From positions 30,386 through 94,385 of the forward strand of contig CALVEH010000009.1 of assembly GCA_944326545.1 (NCBI GenBank): a DNA stretch of 64,000 nt. Reading direction: 5' to 3'. The notes beneath the pieces are model-generated. The model was given only the letters and a program-made list of their open reading frames with translations, was not told where the DNA came from and did not search any database. Of this stretch, positions 48,468 through 58,606 are shown one piece after another (positions within the stretch are counted from its first letter, which is position 1; each line of letters opens with the position of its first letter). Position numbers and translations under genes: made by a program. This DNA comes from Candidatus Gastranaerophilales bacterium. Lineage in GTDB: Bacteria > Cyanobacteriota > Vampirovibrionia > Gastranaerophilales > Gastranaerophilaceae.

Positions 48468-49556
48468 TTATAGAGCCATAGCCTTTACAATGTCATTGAG
48501 TTCTGATGTTGTCTTTTTAACTTCACAACCTGAGTATTTTATAGCGGAATCTGGGTCTTTTAATCCGTTACCTGTTAAGATACAAACAAGTTTTTTGTTT
48601 GATTCAACAAGACCGAGTTTTAATGCTTTTATTACACCGGCAACAGATGCTGCGCTTGCAGGTTCAGCTAAGATACCTTCAGTAGATGCAATCAATTTAT
48701 AAGCTGCAATAATTTCTTCATCAGTTACAAAATTGATAACGCCGCCTGATTTATCTCTCGCATTTTCTGCTTGTTTCCAGCTTGCAGGGTTACCTATTCT
48801 TATCGCTGTTGCAATAGTTTCAGGTTTCATAATTCTTTCGCCTTTAACGATTGCAGCGGCACCTTCTGCTTCGAATCCCATCATTTTAGGAAGATGAGAG
48901 ATTTTATCAAGTTTGTGGAATTCTTCGTAACCTTTAAAGTATGCTGTGATGTTGCCTGCGTTGCCTACGGGGATGAAGTGATAATCTGGTGCATCGCCAA
49001 GAGCTTCGCAAATTTCGAATGCACCTGTTTTTTGACCTTCTATTCTGTATGGGTTTACAGAGTTTACGAGTGTAACAGGATATTTTTGTGAAATTTCTAT
49101 TACTCTTTCAAGTGCTTCGTCAAAGTTGCCTTTGATTGCAATGATTTCTGCTCCGTACATCATTGCTTGTGACAGTTTGCCAAGAGCGATGTAGCCGTCT
49201 GGTATCAATACATAAGTTTTTAATCCTGCTTTAGCTCCATATGCTGCGGCTGCTGCTGAAGTGTTACCTGTAGAAGCGCAAATAATTGCTTTTGCACCTT
49301 CTTCTTTAGCTTTTGTTACAGCCATTGTCATACCGCGGTCTTTAAAACTACCTGTTGGGTTTGCACCTTCAAACTTAAGATAGATTTCGCTGTTTAATTT
49401 ATCAAGACCGATTTTTTGTGCAAGATTGTCTGCTTTTATTAATGGAGTATTCCCTTCGTTCAACGTTACAACAGGTGTTGAATCCGTAACAGGAAGATAT
49501 TCTCTATATCTGTTGATTAATCCTTCATAGTGGCCTTTTTGTTGAAATTTTTCCAT
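48468..49556 (-). CDS. thrC: Threonine synthase
   Basis: 362 residues, a fold-type II PLP enzyme. The PLP lysine is in GSFKDRGMT, preceded by [26 protein letters not shown] and [15 protein letters not shown] bind phosphate. It converts O-phosphohomoserine to threonine. It lacks the large N-terminal extension of E. coli ThrC and matches the short bacterial class (as in Bacillus). It lies 4 bases after hom, with GGAG before the ATG. Confidence 0.96.
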   Translation of the reverse strand: MEKFQQKGHYEGLINRYREYLPVTDSTPVVTLNEGNTPLIKADNLAQKIGLDKLNSEIYLKFEGANPTGSFKDRGMTMAVTKAKEEGAKAIICASTGNTSAAAAAYGAKAGLKTYVLIPDGYIALGKLSQAMMYGAEIIAIKGNFDEALERVIEISQKYPVTLVNSVNPYRIEGQKTGAFEICEALGDAPDYHFIPVGNAGNITAYFKGYEEFHKLDKISHLPKMMGFEAEGAAAIVKGERIMKPETIATAIRIGNPASWKQAENARDKSGGVINFVTDEEIIAAYKLIASTEGILAEPASAASVAGVIKALKLGLVESNKKLVCILTGNGLKDPDSAIKYSGCEVKKTTSELNDIVKAMAL

Positions 49557-49560
49557 TTTA

Positions 49561-50838
49561 TTACTCCATAACTCTTATTAAATTGTTTATTTTTACTATA
49601 GTAGAATTATTTTTTATTTCTTCTATAGCAGTATTTATATCATTTTCTTTGCATTCTTCCGTTATAACAACAATTTCTGCAGTATTTTTTTCATCAATAC
49701 CTTTTTGCAGAACACTTGCCAAACTTATATTATGACGTCCGCAAATTTCTCCGATTGTACCTATAACACCAGGAGTGTTTGTTGCTGTAACAGAAAGGTA
49801 ATACTTGTTAGTTGTGTCGTTTATGTCAATTTGTTCAGCGTTTTTATTGTGGTTACATTTCATAAACGGCAAAATATCTGTTGAACCCAAGCTGTTTGTT
49901 ATTGCAAGAATATCACCTAAAACAGAACTTGCAGTAGGGAATTCACCAGCTCCTGGGCCTGCAAACATAACTCTGCCAACAGGGAAACCTTCTAAAACAA
50001 CACTGTTTGTAACTCCGTTTATGCTTGCAAGACAATCTTTAACAGGAACAAGCATTGGGTGAACTCTTACATCAGCTTTATTATCTTGAGTTAGTCTCGC
50101 CAGTGCAATAAGTTTGATTTTATAACCGAGTTCTTTTGCATTTAGCATATCTTTTGCACTGATTTTTGTTATACCTTCTCGATAAATTTTGTTTATATCT
50201 ACTCTTTGGTTAAGAGCTATTGTTGCCAATGTTGCTATTTTATAAGCAGAATCAAAGCCTTCAACATCTCCAGTCGGGTCAGTTTCTGCATAACCCAGTT
50301 TTTGAGCCTCTTTTAAAACTTCTTCGTACGAAACACCTTCTTTTTCCATTTTTGTCAGGATATAGTTTGTTGTTCCGTTCAGAATAGCTTCGATTTTATT
50401 TATTTTGTTGCCTGCAAGAGTTGTTTTAATAGGCATAATGATTGGAATGCCTCCGGCTATTGCAGCTTCGTACAGAATGACGACGTTATTTTGATTTGCA
50501 AGATTGAAGAGTTCTTGACCTTTTTTAGCGAGAAGTTCTTTATTTGCTGTTACTATGTGTTTTTTATTTGTTACAGCTGTTTTTAAAAGTTCATAAGCTG
50601 GATCAATCCCTCCGATAACTTCAACAACTATATCTATATCAGGGTCATTAACTATTTCAAACGGGTCCGTGGTTAAAATAGATGTATCAAGATTGTCTAT
50701 ATCTCTTTTTTTGTTGATATTTTTAACTGCAATTTTTGTAATTTCAATATTGTCAAAATCTTTTAATACTTTGACAACACCTGTTCCTACAGTTCCTAAA
50801 CCGATTAAACCCAGTTTTACTTTAGCACTCTTTTCCAT
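49561..50838 (-). CDS. hom: Homoserine dehydrogenase
   Basis: 425 residues. The NAD(P)-binding motif is [18 protein letters not shown]; the catalytic region is [12 protein letters not shown] and [18 protein letters not shown]; the signature [25 protein letters not shown] follows, and an ACT domain ([26 protein letters not shown]) closes the protein, consistent with allosteric threonine control. The ATG at 50838 has AGGAGAG upstream; an in-frame ATG nine codons earlier is less likely. It reduces aspartate semialdehyde to homoserine. In operon with thrC. Confidence 0.96.
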   Translation of the reverse strand: MEKSAKVKLGLIGLGTVGTGVVKVLKDFDNIEITKIAVKNINKKRDIDNLDTSILTTDPFEIVNDPDIDIVVEVIGGIDPAYELLKTAVTNKKHIVTANKELLAKKGQELFNLANQNNVVILYEAAIAGGIPIIMPIKTTLAGNKINKIEAILNGTTNYILTKMEKEGVSYEEVLKEAQKLGYAETDPTGDVEGFDSAYKIATLATIALNQRVDINKIYREGITKISAKDMLNAKELGYKIKLIALARLTQDNKADVRVHPMLVPVKDCLASINGVTNSVVLEGFPVGRVMFAGPGAGEFPTASSVLGDILAITNSLGSTDILPFMKCNHNKNAEQIDINDTTNKYYLSVTATNTPGVIGTIGEICGRHNISLASVLQKGIDEKNTAEIVVITEECKENDINTAIEEIKNNSTIVKINNLIRVME

Positions 50839-50935
50839 ATCTCTCCTATTTCTCATTAGAATCATTAAGATAATTAAATCATAAAAAAGGATATTGTGTT
50901 ATTTTTAACGGCATTTTCCGTAATAAAAGAAAACA

Positions 50936-50966
50936 AAAAACGCAGGTCGTAAAAACCTGCGTTTTT
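50936..50966 (-). terminator. Terminator after pgi
   Basis: AAAAACGCAGGT pairs with ACCTGCGTTTTT (12 bp, 7-base loop) just past the pgi stop, with A/T tracts on both sides. Confidence 0.88.
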
Positions 50967-50985
50967 CTGTATAAAATCAAAAAAA

Positions 50986-52299
50986 CTATTTTGAAATTCT
51001 ACCGGGTACAACAACCCCGCCTTTGAGGTTCTTTTTGTAGAACTCAACGTGTGGTTGAAGAACGCTTTCAAGAACTTCAGGAAATGCTGTATTTGACATA
51101 GTTTTTTCAACTATTTCTTGATATACAGTTGCATAAGCTCTTAGCATAGACATTGCCCCCGCTGCTTTTGGTGTTAAACCCATACCTCTTGTTTCAATTC
51201 TTTCAACAAAAGTAGCACCTGTAACCTCATAAGATTTTGTTAATGCGCCAATGTATGCTTCAGCGTTTTCTTTGCATACACCTTTGTCAACAGGAACAGT
51301 TAAAGCGAAAACGAGTTTGTTTGCAGGGTTAAAGTGTGCTTCTGCACTGTGGTGCATAGCATCAGGAACTTTTGCAACTTGTTTTAGTGTATCTTTAATT
51401 GATTCGTTTTGCATTTGAGCGTGCCAGTATACAGTGTGTTCAAAGATTGAACCCATGTATTGGTGTACAGATGCGTCTATTCCGTTAGCTTTTGCATCAG
51501 CCCAGAAGATACCTTCTTTTAATGCATCGTTTGCTTCTAAATCTGCTGTTAATGCTATAGTTGACATTTCTTGAGCAGCGTTGAGCATTTCTGTCATATC
51601 TTCTTTTTTCATACCAGCCCAAGCAAGTGTGAATAATGCGTGATCGTCAAAAGCAGAGAATCTTCCGCCTACATCATCGTGGATGTATAAGTCACCTAAC
51701 CATCCGTTTTCGTTAGATGTTCTTCTTAATTCGCTTTTTTCTGCGTTTCCGTCAGTAACTGCGATAAAGTGTTTGTTTGCTGATTTTTTAGCTTCTTCTT
51801 CGCTTTGGCCTTTTGCTTTGTATGCATCTTCAAGCATTGCAAGAACTCTTAAGAATCCGTCTTTTGTTTCAAAAGTAGAACCGGATTTTGATGCAATCAT
51901 AAAGCTTGATTCTAGTACGTTGTCGTTTAATCTGTATAAGAATCTTTCAAGGCTTGCTGAATCTACATCAGAATAAAATTCAACAGAATCACCTTTAACA
52001 TTTAATCCGTTGATTGAAAGCATGTGTTCAACAGTATGTTTAGAACCGCCGATACCCATTACGCTAAGTTTTTTTGCATTAGTTTGAGCTTTTAATTTAG
52101 AAGCAAGTTCATAAATTTCGTCAACTCTTTTTGCTTGTTCTTGTGGAAGGTTTACCCAATTTAAAAATTGACCTTTTTGATTTGCTCTTTTGGCAAATTC
52201 GTTTACAAATTCTGCTGTTTTAGCTGTATATTTTGAAAAATCTACGCCTGTAAAGCTTGTTGTAATTCCTAAGTTTTTGATGGATTCTTTTGTAATCAC
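50986..52299 (-). CDS. pgi: Glucose-6-phosphate isomerase
   Basis: 437 residues of the SIS-fold isomerase family that interconverts glucose-6-phosphate and fructose-6-phosphate. Features include VMGIGGSKHTVEHM, ASKSGSTFETKD (sugar phosphate-binding), DDVGGRFSAFDDHALF (family signature region) and GSIFEHTVYW. Shorter than the roughly 550-residue E. coli type, it matches the compact class. The start is GTG at 52299, eight bases after AAGGAG. Hom and thrC lie downstream on the same strand but the terminator separates them. Confidence 0.93.
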   Translation of the reverse strand: MITKESIKNLGITTSFTGVDFSKYTAKTAEFVNEFAKRANQKGQFLNWVNLPQEQAKRVDEIYELASKLKAQTNAKKLSVMGIGGSKHTVEHMLSINGLNVKGDSVEFYSDVDSASLERFLYRLNDNVLESSFMIASKSGSTFETKDGFLRVLAMLEDAYKAKGQSEEEAKKSANKHFIAVTDGNAEKSELRRTSNENGWLGDLYIHDDVGGRFSAFDDHALFTLAWAGMKKEDMTEMLNAAQEMSTIALTADLEANDALKEGIFWADAKANGIDASVHQYMGSIFEHTVYWHAQMQNESIKDTLKQVAKVPDAMHHSAEAHFNPANKLVFALTVPVDKGVCKENAEAYIGALTKSYEVTGATFVERIETRGMGLTPKAAGAMSMLRAYATVYQEIVEKTMSNTAFPEVLESVLQPHVEFYKKNLKGGVVVPGRISK

Positions 52300-52333
52300 T
52301 TTGTTTTCTCCTTATTATGTCGCGTTATTTTTA

Positions 52334-52540
52334 TTAGTCACTTTCTGCAATAACTTCTACAAGCAATTCTCCGTAACTGTTAAAATGGCCTGAAGTAGAT
52401 TCTACTATATATTTTAGGTCAGGTTTGCCTTCTATTGCTTTTTCTGCAAAGTCAAGAGCTTCTTCCAAATCAGAAAATTCACCGACTTGAGTTTTTGTTA
52501 AATCAGAGCCGCCTTTTTTGGTATAAACCTGATACATCAT
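52334..52540 (-). CDS. Small 68-aa protein of unknown function
   Basis: MMYQVYTKKGGSDLTKTQ then a mixed alpha/beta chain ending VEVIAESD. GGGGG lies eight bases before the ATG, and codon use matches neighbours, so it is likely a real gene. It is acidic and has no signal peptide. It lies 34 bases upstream of pgi on the same strand, suggesting co-transcription. Confidence 0.65.
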   Translation of the reverse strand: MMYQVYTKKGGSDLTKTQVGEFSDLEEALDFAEKAIEGKPDLKYIVESTSGHFNSYGELLVEVIAESD

Positions 52541-52638
52541 GTTTTTATCCCCCGTATGTGTTTATTTATACATAATAATCATACTACAGAATGAAAAAAG
52601 TATGAATTCGAATTAAAAAATTGTATAATAAGTTCATT

Positions 52639-53655
52639 ATGAAACCATTAACTTTATCAGAAAAAAAACAATTTTTTAGTTCTATCGACAGTTTGTACGC
52701 TGCAGGGTTTTCTTACACTGATGTTTTTAGAACAATTGAAACTTCAAGTACGAATACAAAGATAAAAAACTTGTGCAGAATTTTTAGAGATGGCATAGAA
52801 AGTGGCACTCCTATAAATGAATTAATGATACAGTACAAAGAAATTGTCAGTCCTCAATATGCAATGTTGTTTTGTGCAGGAGATAAAAGCGGTCGTTTAG
52901 AAGACTCAATATCTCGTATAAAAGAGGATATACAAAGAACTGAAAAGCTTAAAAGCAGTTTAATTGCATCTTTGACTTATCCTGCATTGCTGTTTTTAGG
53001 TTCTATAGGTGTATTGATATTTTGTCATTCTTTTTTCTTTAAAGTTTTTGACGTTATGTACACAACGGGTATGTGTCCTGCAACAAAATTTGCTTTGTTT
53101 ATAACAGCAATATTTAAAGTAGCATTGGCATATGCACTGATATTTTTTGCCATATATTATTTTGTTTCTGACAAAAAAAGATATGAAAAATTAATGGATT
53201 ATTTGACAGAAAAAACTTTTTTGGCTCCTATCGTTAACGGCATTTATTTTACTAACTTTTTCTATGTATTAGCTTCTTGCTATGAAGCCGGTATACCTAT
53301 TGTTGATGCAGTGGAACAAGCTGCTTCATTGTTTAAAAATAAACGTTGTATACTTGGCTCGATGAAAACTGTAAGTATGTTGAAAAACGGTAGTGATGTT
53401 TCATCTGCATTCGTTTCTTCTGAGATATACAGTCCTTATGCTGTTTCTCAGATTGCTGTAGGTGAAAAAACGGGACGTTTAGGTAAGGCTTTTAAAGATG
53501 TTGCACAAGACTACGAAAACAAGTTAAAAGATACCCTAAATATTGTAATGGCATGGCTACAGCCTACAACGATTGTTCTTGTCGGTTTAATAGTTGCATA
53601 TATTGCTATAACGTTTTATAAAAGATTATATGGTAGTATGTTTAACGCATTTTGA
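52639..53655 (+). CDS. GspF/PilC-type inner membrane platform protein
   Basis: 338 residues from the ATG at 52639. Two T2SSF domains are visible (about 10-120 and 215-330), each ending in a long hydrophobic helix: YPALLFLGSIGVLIFCHSFFF, FALIFFAIYYF and PTTIVLVGLIVAYIAITFYK. This is the platform protein of type II secretion or type IV pili, but no pilin, GspE ATPase or secretin gene is in the window. TATAAT at 52624-52629 lies nine bases before the ATG, and no ribosome site is visible. Confidence 0.85.
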   Translation: MKPLTLSEKKQFFSSIDSLYAAGFSYTDVFRTIETSSTNTKIKNLCRIFRDGIESGTPINELMIQYKEIVSPQYAMLFCAGDKSGRLEDSISRIKEDIQRTEKLKSSLIASLTYPALLFLGSIGVLIFCHSFFFKVFDVMYTTGMCPATKFALFITAIFKVALAYALIFFAIYYFVSDKKRYEKLMDYLTEKTFLAPIVNGIYFTNFFYVLASCYEAGIPIVDAVEQAASLFKNKRCILGSMKTVSMLKNGSDVSSAFVSSEIYSPYAVSQIAVGEKTGRLGKAFKDVAQDYENKLKDTLNIVMAWLQPTTIVLVGLIVAYIAITFYKRLYGSMFNAF

Positions 53656-53672
53656 TTTATTCTGAGGTAATT

Positions 53673-54398
53673 ATGATAAAAAAAACGCTGGCTGTCTTAA
53701 TTTTGTTTTTAATTCCACTTATGGTTTGCGCTGAAGAAACAAATAACAAAGTAGATGTTAAAGCCGATGAACAAGCTATAGAAAAAGAACAAAGTATTCA
53801 ATCAAGAGTTAATAATATAGGCTCAAAGCTTTTAAATTCAAACAAAATAGAAAACAGAATAGTTTTTGTATATGACAAAAATAAAAAAGAAAATCTTTTA
53901 ACAATAGACCCTACTGTAACAAGTAGAGAAGTTGTTTTGTATGATGAATATTATAAATTTACTCAAAACGATGATGAACTTGCAGCATATCTTGCAAGAG
54001 GTATTTTGACAGCTATGAAATCTTATGACGGATTCTTTAACGGATATTTGACAGCATTACAAATTAAAGCTGCACCTAAAAAATTTGAAATAGTGGCAGA
54101 TAAAAGAGCCGTAGATTTTATGGTGAACGCAGGATATAACCCTCTGGGTTTAATAACTTTCATTCAAAAAAGCTGTCCTCAAAAAAGATTTGATACTATT
54201 TCAACCAAAAACTTGGCGTCAAAACGTTTGGCTATAATTTATGAGTATATTTATACTAAGTATCCGTATTTTTTAGCTAACAATACATATTTAACTAATG
54301 AACACTATCAAAATTTCTTGCTTACCTCTTTAGAAAATAGAAGAATGTTGCAAGAAAAAATCAAGACAAAATCTAAAAAAGAATTGAAGTATGAATAA
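53673..54398 (+). CDS. Secreted M48-like protein, zinc site lost
   Basis: 241 residues from the ATG at 53673 (GAGGT upstream). Signal peptide near VCA|EE (about 20). It parallels the protein at 27488: DDELAAYLARGILTAMKSYDGF stands where NELAAVVASEIGHLVNGHYA lies, and VADKRAVDFMVNAGYNPLGLITFIQK corresponds to KEADITAVDLLATAKYNPLALISVVYK. All zinc ligands of HExxH are absent, so this is a pseudoprotease-like protein. It lies between the GspF-type gene and a secreted unknown; overlap of 8 bases with the latter suggests an operon. Confidence 0.68.
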   Translation: MIKKTLAVLILFLIPLMVCAEETNNKVDVKADEQAIEKEQSIQSRVNNIGSKLLNSNKIENRIVFVYDKNKKENLLTIDPTVTSREVVLYDEYYKFTQNDDELAAYLARGILTAMKSYDGFFNGYLTALQIKAAPKKFEIVADKRAVDFMVNAGYNPLGLITFIQKSCPQKRFDTISTKNLASKRLAIIYEYIYTKYPYFLANNTYLTNEHYQNFLLTSLENRRMLQEKIKTKSKKELKYE

Positions 54399-54969
54399 GA
54401 AAAATCGCCTTTTAACATTGATAATACCCTTTATTATAAGCGCATCGATGTGTAATGCAGCTACACTTTTGCAAGATGATTTTGCTGATAGCACTTTAAA
54501 AGATAAAAATCTAAAAAATCCGTATTCTTATTACAAGTATAATTATCAGGATTTAAGACGTATATCTATAGGATTAAAAGTTATTGCAGACATAAAATCC
54601 GAAAAAGATATCAAAGAGGGTGAGACAATAGTTTTTAGAGCTTGTCATGACGTATATGCTCATGGCCGAAAAGTCTTGAAAAAGGATGATCTTGTATATG
54701 CAAGGGTAGAAACTATTATAAGAAGCGGTATGAACGGTATTCCTGCAAGTATTATAATTGGTGACTTTAAGTTTGATAATATTGATTCTGCCAAAGTTAC
54801 AGATACGGTTGAAATATTTGGTCAAGACAGAAGTCTGTGGGTGTTCCCTTTAAAATGGGCGTTAACTTTTCTACCTCCGACGGGATCTTTGACCAACTTT
54901 ATCAAAGGCGGGCATGCATCTCTCAAAGAAAGAGAGACAATAGAACTTTATTATTATCCTAACTGGTAA
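54391..54969 (+). CDS. Secreted protein of unknown function
   Basis: 192 residues with a signal peptide (cleavage near CNAA|T, about 24). The middle (FRACHDVYAHGRKVLKKDDLVYARVETIIRSGMNGIPASIIIGDFKFDNIDSAKVTDTVEIFGQDRSLWVFPLKWAL) resembles outer membrane-linked proteins that bind sugars or lipids, but I recognise no family with certainty. It overlaps the M48-like gene by 8 bases. Its stop abuts the stop of the convergent porin gene. Confidence 0.68.
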   Translation: MNKKNRLLTLIIPFIISASMCNAATLLQDDFADSTLKDKNLKNPYSYYKYNYQDLRRISIGLKVIADIKSEKDIKEGETIVFRACHDVYAHGRKVLKKDDLVYARVETIIRSGMNGIPASIIIGDFKFDNIDSAKVTDTVEIFGQDRSLWVFPLKWALTFLPPTGSLTNFIKGGHASLKERETIELYYYPNW

Positions 54970-56325
54970 TTACAATACTATTTGTGTCCCCATCATTAAT
55001 CTGTGGGAATCCACTTTATTATCGTTTTGGCAGTAAACGTAGTTAAATATAAGTTTTAAAGCTTGTCCTTTTAGGTAGTAGTTTGTTCCTAAAGTAAATT
55101 CTTTTTGATTATTGTTTCTTATGCTTCTGTCTGGGTCAAATTGGTCGTATCTTGCAAGAAGTTCAAGTTTTTTTGTAAGGTGATAACCTAAAGTAACAAA
55201 TAAACCTTGTGAACGGTTATCAGTAAGACCTGAACCGCCGTTTGATCCGTTTGCTCTTGCGTATTCAAATTTTGACCAGAATTTTTTGTAGTCATAACCT
55301 GCGTAAACGCCTGTTAAATAGTAGCTTGTGCTGTGCTTTTCACCTGATTGGATACCGGCACCAGTTACAAGTTTTCCATATTTTCCATCTGTTTTACCAA
55401 GTGGTTTTACGTTCATCCAAGCGTCAAATTCATGCCCTGGGAAGAATGATGTGAAATTGGTAGAAGAACTATAGATACCTAAGTCATAATCCATTAATGA
55501 ATAGTCACCTCTTAGTCTTACACCGAATTTACGAATATTTGCAAGGTTTCTTGAAATCTGTGAACGATTAATAAATGCCAGTGTATAAGGTGATTGTGCT
55601 CCTTCTATACCAACGCCGGGACGAGAGTTACCAACTAGAACAGTATGGTGAGGTATTCTGTGTGATTCAATATAAAAATCTTGAAAGAATGGTTGCATAA
55701 AGTTTGGGTGGCTGCTTCTGTGTGTTGGGTCAAGCATTATTCTGAAATTTTCTTTGCCACCTTTGAACTTTCCATCGATAAGTATGTTAATCAAACCTAC
55801 GTCAAACTTTGAATCTGTGTCGCCTCTTTCTGGTACATTAGTTGAAAAGTTCATTTGATATGCAGACCAAATATGAATACTGTCTAATGGTCCTTTGTTT
55901 ACTTTAAAAGTTAATTGATCTTTTAAAAGCTGTGAAGGAACATCAGTTCTTTCAATCTCTAGTTTATAAACATCATTGGCAGCTTTTGTTATTGCATTAA
56001 ACAGAAAAAACTTTGGAGATGTTCCGCCCATTGTAGGGTCGTAATCTGCTATGCCGCTTCTATCTTGAGTTTGAACTTGAGTTTGAACTTGAGTTTCTGC
56101 TTTATCCTGTTCGTTTTTTTGAATGGTTTCTTGAAAAACTGACGGATTTTTTGTACTTTCTGATTCTGTTTCAAGTACAGGGTTTTCTATTTCCATATTT
56201 TTGGCAATTATATTTTCTGCAAACTGATGATTATCTTTTAAATCAAGTTCAATGACCTCTTGTGCGGCAGGCGCAGGAAGTTCTATTAAAAAAATAAAAG
56301 CCAGTAAAGTTAATATCTTTTTCAT
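54970..56325 (-). CDS. Porin-like outer membrane beta-barrel protein
   Basis: 451 residues. A signal peptide ends near PAPA|AQ (about 20). An acidic linker with a QTQVQTQVQTQ repeat (about 78-90) precedes a C-terminal barrel of alternating strands, closing with KLIFNYVYCQNDNKVDSHRLMMGTQIVL, in the style of phosphate-selective porins (OprO/OprP) and related barrels. Aromatic residues are frequent at strand ends. Function as a diffusion pore is inference. No ribosome site precedes the ATG. It follows the hydrogenase-like operon by 67 bases with a weak hairpin between. Confidence 0.72.
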   Translation of the reverse strand: MKKILTLLAFIFLIELPAPAAQEVIELDLKDNHQFAENIIAKNMEIENPVLETESESTKNPSVFQETIQKNEQDKAETQVQTQVQTQDRSGIADYDPTMGGTSPKFFLFNAITKAANDVYKLEIERTDVPSQLLKDQLTFKVNKGPLDSIHIWSAYQMNFSTNVPERGDTDSKFDVGLINILIDGKFKGGKENFRIMLDPTHRSSHPNFMQPFFQDFYIESHRIPHHTVLVGNSRPGVGIEGAQSPYTLAFINRSQISRNLANIRKFGVRLRGDYSLMDYDLGIYSSSTNFTSFFPGHEFDAWMNVKPLGKTDGKYGKLVTGAGIQSGEKHSTSYYLTGVYAGYDYKKFWSKFEYARANGSNGGSGLTDNRSQGLFVTLGYHLTKKLELLARYDQFDPDRSIRNNNQKEFTLGTNYYLKGQALKLIFNYVYCQNDNKVDSHRLMMGTQIVL

Positions 56326-56392
56326 AACAACAATAATAAATTACACTAATTAGGCGTAGTAATCCAACCTTTTGTTTTGGTCAAAAGGTCAA

Positions 56393-57136
56393 TTATTTTG
56401 CGCCGATAAAATCTAAGATAGCGTTAATTATTGTCAATGGATGAGCAGGGCAACCCGGTATGTATAAATCGGGTTTGTGTCTTTCAAAAAAGCTTCTGTC
56501 AATCTCTTCAGAATCTTGAAAAACACCGCCAGAAATAGCACATGCACCGACAACTATAACGATTCTCGGTTCTGCGCAGGCGAAGTAAGTATCTTCAAGG
56601 GCTTTAGCCATATTTTTGGTTACAGGTCCAGTGATAACCACACCGTCAGCGTGTCTTGGGGAAGCTACAAAATCAACTCCATATCTTCCCATATCAAAGT
56701 TAGCGTTTGAACAAGCGTTCAACTCCATTTCACAAGAGTTGCATCCGCCTGCAGAAACTTGTCTTAACTTTAATGATTTGCCAAAGAATTTTTTTATTTC
56801 TTCTTTGCATTTTATCGGATTAAGTTCTCCGTTAACAATTAAATCTTCTCTGTTAACTGCACCGAGTTTGTGGAATTTTGAAAACTTGATACCATCATTT
56901 TTGCAGTATCTTGCGCATTCTCCGCAAAGAGTGCACTTTCCTAAATCAATTGATGCTTCACCATCAGCTATTTTTAAAGCACCTGTAGGGCAAACAGACA
57001 TACATTCTTGCCAATTTTCATCAGCATTAATGTCTATAGACGGCAAGCCTCTAAATCCATCTTTTGGTGTTGCTGTTCTAATGTCTTTTATTAATTGATT
57101 TTTTTGTAATCCGAGTGTTTTTAATGTTTCAAGCAT
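56393..57136 (-). CDS. Hydrogenase-4-like small subunit fused to ferredoxin domain
   Basis: 247 residues. Residues about 40-85 form a ferredoxin-type domain: C68, C71, C74 and C78 plus C45 and C49. One [4Fe-4S] site is complete by the usual pairing (C68, C71, C74, C49); the other lacks two cysteines. Residues 125-235 match the small subunit of energy-converting hydrogenase (HyfI/NuoB): GGCNSCE (C132, C135), GACAISGG (C199) and PGCPAHP (C229), a complete proximal cluster. In other operons HyfH and HyfI are separate; here they are one chain. Last gene of the operon. Confidence 0.9.
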   Translation of the reverse strand: MLETLKTLGLQKNQLIKDIRTATPKDGFRGLPSIDINADENWQECMSVCPTGALKIADGEASIDLGKCTLCGECARYCKNDGIKFSKFHKLGAVNREDLIVNGELNPIKCKEEIKKFFGKSLKLRQVSAGGCNSCEMELNACSNANFDMGRYGVDFVASPRHADGVVITGPVTKNMAKALEDTYFACAEPRIVIVVGACAISGGVFQDSEEIDRSFFERHKPDLYIPGCPAHPLTIINAILDFIGAK

Positions 57137-57157
57137 AATTCTTCTCTTTTTAATTTA

Positions 57158-58606
57158 TTATAAATCAAATCCGCAATATGAGAGATTAAAACTTTTATTG
57201 CAGACAGGAAAATCTGATATTTGGTTATTTCTAACTGCAAGAGCAAGTCCAAACCAGTTGTTAAAAGAAGCGCCTTTAATCTTATATGTTTCTATATAAG
57301 AGTTTTTGTCTGTCATTACACAGTGTGCAACTTCACCTCTCCAACCTTCTACAATTGAAAATACAAAACAGTCCGGTTCTAAGTTAAGACTAAATCTTTT
57401 GTTATTGATTTCTGTTTCAGTATCTTCAAGTTTGTTTAATAGATTTTTTATTATTTTGGCAGATTTCTTGATTTCAAGATATCTGAGGTATGTTCTTGCA
57501 TAAACATCACCGGTTTTCATCGTTGTGATTTCAAAATCTTCGTAATCGTCAAATACTCTTGCATCGAATTCTTCGCCTGCAGCTCTGGCCGCCATACCAA
57601 CAAGACCGATTTCTCTGGCTTTTTTCTTGCCGACAAAGCCTGTGTTTTCAAGACGAGAGATAACAGTTGCGTGAGCAAACATTGCCTCAACCATTTTATC
57701 TGTTCTATCGCAGACTTCTTCAAGCATATTTAAGATTTTTGTTCTCATTGTAAGGTCAATGTCAAAATTTACACCGCCAAATTTCATTAAACCTTTGCCG
57801 AATCTGCTTCCGCTTAATTCAAGCATTGTGTTAATTACAAGGGTTCTTGTTACGCCAAGAACATTTGCACCTATTGAATATGCAACGTCACCTGCAACTG
57901 CACCTATATCACCAACGTGAATAGCCATTCTTTCCATTTCGAGTGCAATAAGTCTTATTAATTTTTCTCTTTGTGTTATTTCAATGTTAGAAAGAGATTC
58001 CATTGCTCTTGCGTATGCAAGTGATTGAGCTATTGTTTCGTCACCGCATATAGACTCAGCCAACTGGATTGAAGGTCTTTTTTTAAGTAAGTCTTCTACC
58101 CCTCTATGTTGGAAACCAAGCTGTATTTCAAGGTGGTTCACACGTTCCCCGTTACACAAAAATCTGAAGTGACCGGGTTCAATAATCCCTGCGTGAACAG
58201 GGCCTACAGCAACTTCGTGAGTTTGTGTATCGTGAGATTCTAAGAATTTGTATGTGTTGCCGTCTTGTTTTCTAACAGGTTTTAAAAACGGATGACCTTC
58301 AGGCATAATACCTGTTTCTTCATATATAAGTCTTTCAAACATATGAAGACAAGGTTTGCTTGATGTTAATGACGGATATGATTCTCCTACGTATGTTGTT
58401 GTTAAAAACAATTTTTTGTTTTTGTCATCTGCAAAAATACAATATAGTCTGTTTTTACCATCTTCTTTTTTTGCAAAAAGATTGATAACTCTAACTTCGT
58501 ATGGAAGAATCTTTTTGGAAAAGCTTTCAAAATCCATGACAGGAATATCAGCTCTTTTAATTTTTTGATTATTTTTAAATTCCAATATGTTCATATTTAC
58601 ATCCAT
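57158..58606 (-). CDS. Hydrogenase-4-like large subunit lacking NiFe ligands
   Basis: 482 residues, a HyfG/NuoC-NuoD-type protein. The N-terminal 120 residues resemble the NuoC domain; the rest is the catalytic-type domain (VGPVHAGIIEPGHFRF, QHRGVEDLL, HVGDIGAVAGDVAY). The NiFe site is broken: the N-terminal CxxC is C187GDE, and the C-terminal motif SFNLSYCGFDL stands where DPCxxC is expected (S472 to G479 by alignment to SFDPCYSC). Three of four ligands are gone. AGGAGC precedes the ATG at 58606, which overlaps the upstream gene by 10 bases. It is likely a quinone- or ion-coupled module, as in Ehr complexes. Confidence 0.88.
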   Translation of the reverse strand: MDVNMNILEFKNNQKIKRADIPVMDFESFSKKILPYEVRVINLFAKKEDGKNRLYCIFADDKNKKLFLTTTYVGESYPSLTSSKPCLHMFERLIYEETGIMPEGHPFLKPVRKQDGNTYKFLESHDTQTHEVAVGPVHAGIIEPGHFRFLCNGERVNHLEIQLGFQHRGVEDLLKKRPSIQLAESICGDETIAQSLAYARAMESLSNIEITQREKLIRLIALEMERMAIHVGDIGAVAGDVAYSIGANVLGVTRTLVINTMLELSGSRFGKGLMKFGGVNFDIDLTMRTKILNMLEEVCDRTDKMVEAMFAHATVISRLENTGFVGKKKAREIGLVGMAARAAGEEFDARVFDDYEDFEITTMKTGDVYARTYLRYLEIKKSAKIIKNLLNKLEDTETEINNKRFSLNLEPDCFVFSIVEGWRGEVAHCVMTDKNSYIETYKIKGASFNNWFGLALAVRNNQISDFPVCNKSFNLSYCGFDL

